Shown here piece after piece: positions 1-4,043 of a stretch of DNA of 5,119 bases. The position numbers and the translations under genes were made by a program. Every line of letters begins with the position of its first letter. Position 1 is the stretch's first letter. Source of the stretch: Armatimonadota bacterium (GTDB lineage: Bacteria > Armatimonadota > Fimbriimonadia > Fimbriimonadales > ATM1); the NCBI GenBank assembly GCA_013816225.1, contig JACDEQ010000173.1, forward strand, positions 1-5,119, in the 5' to 3' direction. The notes beneath the pieces were generated by a model. It saw nothing but the letters and a program-made list of their open reading frames with translations. It searched no databases and had not been told where the DNA came from.

Positions 1-25
1 GGCGTTTATTGGCCTCTTGGCGGTT

Positions 26-67
26 TAAATGAAAACCGCGGCCTTTGCGGGCCGCGGCTTTCATTTA
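26..67 (-). terminator. Strong, probably bidirectional intrinsic terminator
   Basis: This is an almost perfect hairpin. AAATGAAA (27-34) pairs with TTTCATTT (59-66), there is one A/C mismatch, and CCGCGGCC (36-43) pairs with GGCCGCGG (50-57) around the six-base loop TTTGCG. The GC core is followed by a T-rich tail on either strand. It starts 14 bases past the stop codon of the minus-strand secreted protein gene, so it ends that transcript. The symmetry suggests it also ends a convergent plus-strand gene lying left of the window; that gene is inferred, not seen. Bases 1-25 hold nothing else I can name. Confidence 0.9.
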
Positions 68-80
68 GGTAGACGAGCCC

Positions 81-1499
81 TTAGGGGCGATTCCGGCTTG
101 TGCCTGCTTGGGTGATCGCGTACCAGTTGGCCTGTTCTTGCAGGGTAAACGTGAGCCAGTTGGTCTGGCGTGTGCTCCATGGGTCGAGGTAGTCGTGTCG
201 AGCTGTGACGTAGTATCCACCATCCCGGACGCGTCGAACGTCGACGATCTGGAAGTCGCTCGTGTTCACGCCTTCGAGCAGGTCTGCCGTAATGTCGTAG
301 TACTCGTTCGCGTTGACCGTGTAGCTGTATTCGCCGTCAATGAAGATCTCGATGCTGCCGCCTCGCGGGACGAGACGGTCAAGCAGCGTGGCGTCGCCGT
401 ACTTGAAGGCGTCCGTCAAGTCGCTGAGGGCGCGATCGAGGGCGGATGTGTTTGACGAGTTGTAGCCCGAGTTGTAGCTTGCGTTATAGAACCCGTAGCC
501 ATAGCCTCGGCCGCAATAGTTCCAACCGAACGGATCGCCGATTATGTAGATGACCGTGTAGTTGCCACACCACACCCTGCGAAACGGCAAGTAGCCGGGC
601 ACGCAATGGTAATAGTAGTACGGCGAGAACACGCACTGCCACGGAATCGGGTTGAAGATGTAGTAGGCGTAGCCGAAGTACCAGTCACTCCACCATGGGT
701 AATAGTGGCAGTAGCCGAATCTGAGCCCATGGTGATAGTTGTTCAGCGGCCCAACCTGGCCGAAGAAGAACGTGCCGCTGGGGTTCTTGATCGGCTTGAT
801 CAAGCCTGGTATCGACTTGGGGCCCATCTGGCCCAAGAAAGTTTTCCCGCGCGCGTCGGTCGGAAGGATGTTGTTGATTTGGCCGCCGGCACGGAGGCCT
901 CCGCCGGTGCGCGACTTGAAGGTTGGTTGGCCGCCCTCGGCTCGCTGCTTTCTGCCTTGTGGGCTCGCCATGGAACCTTGGCCCCTTCGCGGGGCCGGGT
1001 TCTCGTAGTATCCGCCGCCGGTCGCGGGGGGGTCGTTGCGCGTCGGCGAGCCGTCCTGACGCCTGGGGACGTAAGTCGGATTGTCATCTCTCGCAGGAGG
1101 AGGAGGAGCAGTCCTCGAAGGAGGCGTGTCCTGCGTGGGCGGAGGGGTCGTTCTCGACGGAGGCGTATCCTGCCTTTGCGGGGGCGCTGTTCGTACCGGG
1201 GTCGGGTCTTGGCGTCGCGATGAGGGGGCCGCCGCCCCTTGCTGTCGACGAGACGGGGGCGATGCGCTTCGCGTCGGCGCGCCCTCTTGCCTGCGTGAAG
1301 GAGGCGGAGCAGTTCGAGTCGGCGCTCCTTCTTGCCTGCGCGGAGGCGGTGCCGTTGGTGCGGGCGGCGCCTGAGGCGTCGACTGGGGTGTTCCCTGCGT
1401 GGTCGGACTACCCTTCTCGTCCTCCCGACCGGGGCTTTGCGCGCCGGCCATCGAAAAGCCCAGCGCAGCCGTAGCCATAACAACCAAAACGCGTTTCAT
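81..1499 (-). CDS. Secreted protein of unknown function: Pro/Arg/Gln repeat, aromatic-rich middle, NTF2-like C-terminus
   Basis: This 472-residue protein starts at an ATG with a near-ideal AGGAGG (1506-1511) six bases upstream. Residues 1-20 form a classical signal peptide: MKR, a hydrophobic core, then cleavage after AGA and before QS. Residues 30-160 are low-complexity and rich in Pro, Arg, Gln and Thr, with tandem units of about 15 residues beginning RRQ(E/Q/D) at 54-135. Residues 200-250 carry GQ(M/V)GP motifs. Residues 250-345 are very rich in Tyr, Trp and Gly and hold five cysteines (264, 289, 299, 311, 329). Residues 354-465 form an alpha+beta region (helix ALSDLTDAFKYGDATLLDRL, then strands including IEIFIDGEYSYTV) that resembles an NTF2/SnoaL-like fold. 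The fold is judged by eye only. Export, a disordered linker and a compact C-terminal domain are well supported; the function is not recognised. It has its own promoter and the terminator at 26-67, so it is probably a single-gene unit. Confidence 0.85.
   Translation of the reverse strand: MKRVLVVMATAALGFSMAGAQSPGREDEKGSPTTQGTPQSTPQAPPAPTAPPPRRQEGAPTRTAPPPSRRQEGAPTRSASPPSRRQQGAAAPSSRRQDPTPVRTAPPQRQDTPPSRTTPPPTQDTPPSRTAPPPPARDDNPTYVPRRQDGSPTRNDPPATGGGYYENPAPRRGQGSMASPQGRKQRAEGGQPTFKSRTGGGLRAGGQINNILPTDARGKTFLGQMGPKSIPGLIKPIKNPSGTFFFGQVGPLNNYHHGLRFGYCHYYPWWSDWYFGYAYYIFNPIPWQCVFSPYYYYHCVPGYLPFRRVWCGNYTVIYIIGDPFGWNYCGRGYGYGFYNASYNSGYNSSNTSALDRALSDLTDAFKYGDATLLDRLVPRGGSIEIFIDGEYSYTVNANEYYDITADLLEGVNTSDFQIVDVRRVRDGGYYVTARHDYLDPWSTRQTNWLTFTLQEQANWYAITQAGTSRNRP
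1095..1340 (-). repeat. Degenerate tandem repeat coding Pro/Arg/Gln-rich units
   Basis: This stretch encodes residues 54-135 of the secreted protein. The first two units (RRQEGAPTRTAPPPS and RRQEGAPTRSASPPS) are almost identical 45-bp copies. Later units (RRQQGAAAPSS, RRQDPTPVRTAPP, QRQDTPPSRTTPPPT, QDTPPSRTAPPPP) diverge in length and sequence. The pattern fits expansion by slippage or unequal recombination and encodes a probably disordered, positively charged linker. The same stretch produces Arg- and Gly-rich shadow frames on the other strand. Confidence 0.8.
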
Positions 1500-1548
1500 C
1501 TGAGTCCTCCTGCGCCCCCGCCGCGGAGACTGGCGAGGCGCTCCTTAA

Positions 1549-1577
1549 ATTGTACGACAAATTTCCGGTTTACGCAA
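1549..1577 (-). promoter_or_regulatory. Sigma-70-like promoter for the 81-1499 gene
   Basis: On the minus strand, TTGCGT (1572-1577) and TACAAT (1549-1554) are separated by exactly 17 bases. The -10 box matches five of six consensus bases and the -35 three of six. The -10 lies about 50 bases upstream of the start codon, in the 120-bp gap after the metalloprotease gene. The -35 box sits inside a small inverted repeat, CGGTT-N5-AACCG (1566-1580), a possible operator. Confidence 0.55.
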
Positions 1578-1619
1578 CCGATGCTTCCTTAGAGTGAGGA
1601 CGTTCCGCCCCGGTTCGCG

Positions 1620-2312
1620 TTACGGTAGTACGCGCTTCTTTAGACGGGATATCTCCGAGCGGATTGCGGAGCGAATGGACTTGACCTTTGCGACCTCGTC
1701 CGAATGGAGCCGCGCGAACGGGTTTCCGAGCACGACCGGGCCCATGATCCGGTTCAAATCGTCGCAGTCGGCAAGGCCGAACGCGTGGCCCAACTCGTGA
1801 GCCACGACGTGCTGAACCTCTTTTTCGCTCATGAACTCGTTGCGGATTCCGAACTTGACTACCGTGAGCGTGCCCATCACCTCGCCGACGTGGAAATCGC
1901 GGCCCCAACTGACCTTCCGCCGCACGAATATCTCGCCCTTTTGGTCGATCGAAGCCCCGGAGATACGGCTAACGAACTTCAATGTAAAGGCCGGCTTGCC
2001 CCACGATTTGGGGGCGAGGTGCATCGGAAAGTCGTCACCCAGGGCCTCACCCCAGAGGCCGAGCGCCCTGTCGACGGCGGCCGCGTAGTTCGCGCGCAAG
2101 TGGTCGGGGACGTCTGCGTAATCCGGCGCCACGGCAGAATCCTGCGGGATCAGCATCAGCTCCAGCATCGCGAGCGCTTTGCGCGGCTCCGACCTCTCGG
2201 CGGCGACGGCTTGCGCGTAGTAGTCCAAGAAAGGCGCGTCGGCGTACGGCGGCATCGGTTCGCTGGGTGAACCGATGAGCAGAGCCATTGCCGGTATTGC
2301 AGAAATGAGCAT
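1620..2312 (-). CDS. Small metzincin-type (matrixin-like) zinc metalloprotease, exported
   Basis: With the ATG at 2312 the product is 230 residues. The zinc-binding motif HELGHAFGLAD is at 172-182: two His ligands, the catalytic Glu, and Asp in place of the usual third His, as in the snapalysin-type pattern HExxHxxGxxD. The segment NRIMGPV follows at about 187-193, and its Met fits the metzincin Met-turn. The N-terminus (LISAIPAMALLIG) is a hydrophobic export signal or anchor without a charged start; no clear cleavage site is seen. There is no obvious pro-domain cysteine switch. The reading frame stays open upstream through the tRNA, but that stretch is simply translated tRNA and is not part of the gene. 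An alternative GTG at 2345 would add PRSIANCGRT and give the signal a positive n-region; neither start has a good Shine-Dalgarno site. Peptidase activity is inferred from the motif; the substrate is unknown. Family call fairly sure, start less so. Confidence 0.8.
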   Translation of the reverse strand: MLISAIPAMALLIGSPSEPMPPYADAPFLDYYAQAVAAERSEPRKALAMLELMLIPQDSAVAPDYADVPDHLRANYAAAVDRALGLWGEALGDDFPMHLAPKSWGKPAFTLKFVSRISGASIDQKGEIFVRRKVSWGRDFHVGEVMGTLTVVKFGIRNEFMSEKEVQHVVAHELGHAFGLADCDDLNRIMGPVVLGNPFARLHSDEVAKVKSIRSAIRSEISRLKKRVLP

Positions 2313-2397
2313 TGTTCGACCGCAGTTCGCAATGCTTCGTGGCACTCGGACTATTCGATTGACGCAATCCCCCGCAAAAAAGTTAGCGCCGATCGAG

Positions 2398-2403
2398 ATT
2401 GTA
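2398..2403 (-). promoter_or_regulatory. Possible -10 box for the metalloprotease gene
   Basis: TACAAT on the minus strand lies 30 bases past the tRNA-Leu 3' end and about 85 bases upstream of the ATG at 2312, in the right place for an independent promoter. No convincing -35 was found at 16-18 bases, so read-through from the tRNA promoter is an alternative. Confidence 0.3.
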
Positions 2404-2433
2404 TCAGGATTCTCCTGCAAATGCAGGGTGCTC

Positions 2434-2519
2434 TGGTGCCGAAGGCGGGAGTCGAACCCGCACGGGGTTGCCCCCAACGGTTTTTGAGACCGCCGCGTCT
2501 GCCATTCCGCCACTTCGGC
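2434..2519 (-). tRNA. tRNA-Leu, anticodon CAA, 3' CCA encoded
   Basis: The 86-nt minus-strand gene folds as a class II tRNA. The acceptor GCCGAAG pairs with CTTCGGC, followed by discriminator A and a genomic CCA (2434-2436). The D-arm GCG...CGC is present. The anticodon stem GCGGT/ACCGT encloses loop CTCAAAA with anticodon CAA at 2484-2486, reading UUG. The long variable arm (GGGG-CAA-CCCC core) is typical of Leu, and the T-arm is GCGGG-TTCGACT-CCCGC. All stems are intact, so it should be functional. No duplicated 3' end was seen, so there is no sign of element integration here. Confidence 0.97.
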
Positions 2520-2530
2520 GCCGGGAGTGG

Positions 2531-2536
2531 AGTATA
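2531..2536 (-). promoter_or_regulatory. -10 box of the tRNA-Leu promoter
   Basis: TATACT on the minus strand is 11 bases upstream of the mature tRNA 5' end, which would place the transcript start about 5 bases before it. No good -35 hexamer is seen at 16-18 bases. A short inverted repeat, ACCTC-TG-GAGGT (2552-2563), lies at about the -35 position. Confidence 0.45.
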
Positions 2537-2784
2537 CCGACATGGGTTCGCACCTCTGGAGGTCGAGCGTCCTCGCGAGACCCAGGGCTGCTGCAGTCCT
2601 CGGGGGGAAAGTGGACTTGGTGGACAAAGTGGGCTGGCCAGTCCCAAGACGCCGTGGGTGCCCCTGAGATTGGACCTGAAACTCGCAGAGCGCTGAGCCT
2701 TAGTAACCCCAAGGATGAAGAAGAGCCATTGAGCCAAGCTGACGTCTGCCATCGATAATGCGCTGCACCGTAAGGTCCGAAATG

Positions 2785-2884
2785 TACGATACCCCACCTT
2801 GTCCCAAACGACCTCGACTTCGTCGCCTTCGCCGAGGGCGGCCGTGAAGCCTTCGGCAAGCAGATCGACTACGTGTTCTGGTCA
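2785..2884. pseudogene. Coding-like fragment, strand undecided, no start
   Basis: The stretch has coding-type composition on both strands, with G or C in most codon ends. On the plus strand it reads PNDLDFVAFAEGGREAFG, then KQIDYVFW, before becoming Arg/Ser-rich and reaching a stop near 3001; an in-frame TAA lies at 2771-2773. On the minus strand, straight after a TGA at 2882-2884, it reads HVVDLLAEGFTAALGEGDEV, then EVVWDKVGYRTF, faintly like a small DNA-binding or alpha/beta domain. Neither frame has a start codon with a ribosome-binding site. I read it as the remnant of a decayed gene, but cannot name the family or prove the strand. Confidence 0.35.
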
Positions 2885-2899
2885 AGGCTTACGGGGAAG

Positions 2900-2958
2900 C
2901 GCCCGAGCCTCAGAAGCGGTACAGCCCTGCTGTCTGTCTTTCCGCTAAGCCTCGGGCG
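2900..2958. other. GC-rich hairpin in the intergenic gap
   Basis: CGCCCGAG (2900-2907) pairs perfectly with CTCGGGCG (2951-2958). Inside, AGCGG (2915-2919) pairs with CCGCT (2942-2946), and a small ACAG/CTGT stem forms the tip. No T-run follows on either strand, so it is not a typical intrinsic terminator. It lies about 125 bases past the thermonuclease stop and could be a 3' UTR structure, part of a small RNA, or chance. Confidence 0.35.
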
Positions 2959-3081
2959 GCTATCGGTGCCCCGCTGGAGAGCCAGATTTCAACGAGCTAC
3001 ATAGAGGCCATGCACATGACAAAGGCACACCTGCACAAAAAGGATCGTGACCATGGCCGGGTGCGGTTATATACGGAACGG

Positions 3082-3558
3082 CTAAGAATATGGCCTCACG
3101 ATTCGACGTAGGGGCACGGGCTTACGCCATTCCCAGGGCGGTATTGGCGAGTCGTCACGCCATAGTCCTTTGCGGTGCAGTCTTGCCCTCTCTTCGGCGT
3201 CCCGTAGTTTCTTGTCTTTAGGGGCGTACTTGCGATACCACCAGGCCCAACCTGCTTCAACGACGGCAAGGTTAACGTCCCTGCCCGCCACGCTCACGCG
3301 CCCAACAATTCGCTGATAACGATCGACGTCTTCCAAACTGATGGTTACGGTCTTATCGAACACCAAGCCCGAAAGGTAACTCTTCGACTTGCGCCCGAAG
3401 GCTTGGCCGCCTTCAGGGGCGTCGATCCCATAGAGTCTGATCTTGTGCTGCACCTTGTCCGAAGTAAGGAGCGTAATCGTATCCCCATCCTGGACGCCGA
3501 CGATCTTCCCGGTGAGTGTTCCGCTCGTTAAAACGAAGACTATGAGTGGCGCAAGCAT
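3082..3558 (-). CDS. Thermonuclease (staphylococcal nuclease-like, SNase domain)
   Basis: This 158-residue protein is nearly all one SNase (OB-fold) domain, which in this family hydrolyses DNA and RNA with calcium. The domain starts at about residue 13. Conserved elements in order are DGDT at 24-27 (metal-binding Asp), RLYGIDAPE at 41-49 (R41 and E49 match catalytic Arg35 and Glu43 of the S. aureus enzyme; D46 binds metal), DRYQRIVGRV at 79-88 (R83 matches Arg87), and the C-terminal NLAVVEAGWAWWYRKYA and RKGLWRD motifs typical of bacterial homologues. Residues 2-11 (LAPLIVFVLT) form a short hydrophobic leader without a charged start, so export or anchoring is likely but not certain. The ATG at 3558 is the only possible start, since an in-frame TAA lies 24 bases upstream. 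A weak AAGGGA precedes it. All catalytic residues are present, so I expect an active enzyme, used for nucleic-acid degradation or nutrient scavenging. Confidence 0.93.
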   Translation of the reverse strand: MLAPLIVFVLTSGTLTGKIVGVQDGDTITLLTSDKVQHKIRLYGIDAPEGGQAFGRKSKSYLSGLVFDKTVTISLEDVDRYQRIVGRVSVAGRDVNLAVVEAGWAWWYRKYAPKDKKLRDAEERARLHRKGLWRDDSPIPPWEWRKPVPLRRIVRPYS

Positions 3559-3579
3559 GAATAGCGATTCCCTTGGGTC

Positions 3580-3599
3580 ATTTTACGCAAGTTGCGCAA
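3580..3599 (-). promoter_or_regulatory. Possible -10 box and overlapping palindromes upstream of the thermonuclease
   Basis: TAAAAT on the minus strand (3580-3585) is a fair -10 box 21 bases before the ATG, which would give a very short leader; no good -35 is seen. Directly upstream lie CGCAA-G-TTGCG (3586-3596) and the perfect palindrome TTGCGCAA (3592-3599), which could bind a dimeric regulator. Their position next to the -10 is suggestive only. Confidence 0.3.
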
Positions 3600-3621
3600 T
3601 GATTGGCTGGGTGTTGCATAA

Positions 3622-3648
3622 TCGTCCGTAGTCGTTCATCACGGACGA
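3622..3648 (-). terminator. Inverted repeat after the small secreted-protein gene, possible weak terminator
   Basis: TCGTCCGT (3622-3629) pairs perfectly with ACGGACGA (3641-3648) across an 11-base loop. On the minus strand it begins 3 bases after the stop at 3652, where a terminator would sit, but only TTAT follows, so termination would be weak. It may instead be a leader structure of the thermonuclease transcript or an operator. Confidence 0.35.
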
Positions 3649-3651
3649 ACT

Positions 3652-3837
3652 CTAGGAGGGGAGCATGAGGAAGATCGTAATCATCTTGGCCGCAGCCGCA
3701 CCGTTCGTTGCGACCGACGCGAGCACGGTTGTTTGGGCCTGTGCGCCGGCGATGAGCCCGAGCAGCGCCATCGCGCCTGCTGCGAGTCGAAGCGATCTAT
3801 GCGAGTTGGATAGCCCGCGAACTAGTGTGTTTTTCAT
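3652..3837 (-). CDS. Small secreted protein of unknown function
   Basis: This 61-residue protein starts at the ATG at 3837, preceded by AAGGGG (3843-3848) with five A's between. In-frame ATGs further upstream lack a ribosome-binding site. The N-terminus is a textbook signal peptide: a positive, polar n-region of about 17 residues, the hydrophobic core LAAGAMALLGLIAGA, and cleavage after AQA at about residue 34. The mature peptide would be only about 27 residues: TTVLASVATNGAAAAK, then a hydrophobic tail ending FLMLPS. It could be a small secreted peptide, a membrane-retained micropeptide, or the truncated N-terminus of a longer protein. It lies 93 bp upstream of the thermonuclease on the same strand, with an inverted repeat between. 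I recognise no family. The opposite strand carries a competing ORF (3665-3892) with an equally strong ribosome-binding site. Confidence 0.6.
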   Translation of the reverse strand: MKNTLVRGLSNSHRSLRLAAGAMALLGLIAGAQAQTTVLASVATNGAAAAKMITIFLMLPS

Positions 3838-3892
3838 TTTTTCCCCTTTTTGGCCTTTAGCCATGGAACACATGGTACGGGATCGAGCGTGA
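3665..3892 (+). other. Competing antisense small ORF with strong ribosome-binding site
   Basis: On the plus strand AGGAGG (3654-3659), five bases before an ATG, opens a 75-codon frame whose N-terminus (MRKIVIILAAAAPFVATDAS) also looks like a signal peptide. After that the composition degrades: it has no domain features, and it translates the complement of the minus-strand gene and its ribosome-binding site (FFIFSPFWPL). The two frames share their third codon positions, so an Ala/Leu-rich signal peptide on one strand tends to create a similar one on the other. I think the minus-strand gene is real and this one is probably chance, but the sequence alone does not settle it. Confidence 0.2.
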
Positions 3893-3899
3893 TCAAACC

Positions 3900-3916
3900 G
3901 TGACCAGTTTCGTCAC
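3900..3916. promoter_or_regulatory. Inverted repeat GTGAC-N7-GTCAC, possible operator
   Basis: The perfect dyad GTGAC (3900-3904) / GTCAC (3912-3916) lies about 65 bases upstream of the small secreted-protein start, in the 206-bp gap that should contain its promoter. No clear -35/-10 pair was found around it. A second short dyad, CCATG-GAACA-CATGG (3861-3875), lies between it and the ribosome-binding site. Apart from these, 3838-4043 shows nothing I can name and no clear terminator for the RCC1 gene. Confidence 0.25.
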
Positions 3917-4043
3917 AAAACGCCTTAGCCATTGCAACGCGGATACCTATTAACGAAGCCGAATCCTCAGCATCTCACTGGAACTCGGCGATTTCGCAAA
4001 CCGTCTCAATTCTGCGTTTCTATCCCCTCAGCAATTGAGCATC

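Larger units (their letters stand above)
2520..3081. other. Gene-poor gap between tRNA-Leu and the thermonuclease gene
   Basis: I find no complete gene in these 562 bp. Frames that stay open have no plausible start, no ribosome-binding site and implausible composition, or read through the tRNA. The gap holds the tRNA promoter at its left end, a coding-like fragment around 2785-2884 and a GC-rich hairpin at 2900-2958. The remainder looks like ordinary spacer or decayed sequence. No recognisable RNA family was seen here (tmRNA, SRP and 6S were considered). Confidence 0.6.

Noticed and set aside
606..1223. Long plus-strand ORF (205 codons) rich in Arg and Val
   Set aside because: It is the complement of the Pro/Arg/Gln repeat gene, has no ribosome-binding site or domain, and the minus strand has a signal peptide, ribosome-binding site, promoter and terminator.
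1704..2270. Plus-strand ORF (188 codons) opposite the metalloprotease
   Set aside because: Shadow frame; the minus strand contains the HExxHxxGxxD motif and a hydrophobic leader.
2414..2427. Hairpin CCTGC-AAAT-GCAGG just after the tRNA 3' end as a terminator
   Set aside because: Only five pairs and no T-run follows on the minus strand; it may help 3' processing but is not a convincing terminator.
2434..2519. tRNA-Leu as an integration site for a mobile element
   Set aside because: I saw no duplicate of the tRNA 3' end and no integrase gene in the window.
2351..2859. Several long overlapping ORFs on both strands across the tRNA
   Set aside because: They translate the tRNA-Leu sequence itself (motifs such as WRNGRRGGLKNR) and have no ribosome-binding site.
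4028..4039. Possible terminator after the RCC1 gene (CTCA / TGAG)
   Set aside because: Only four base pairs and no T-run; expected by chance.
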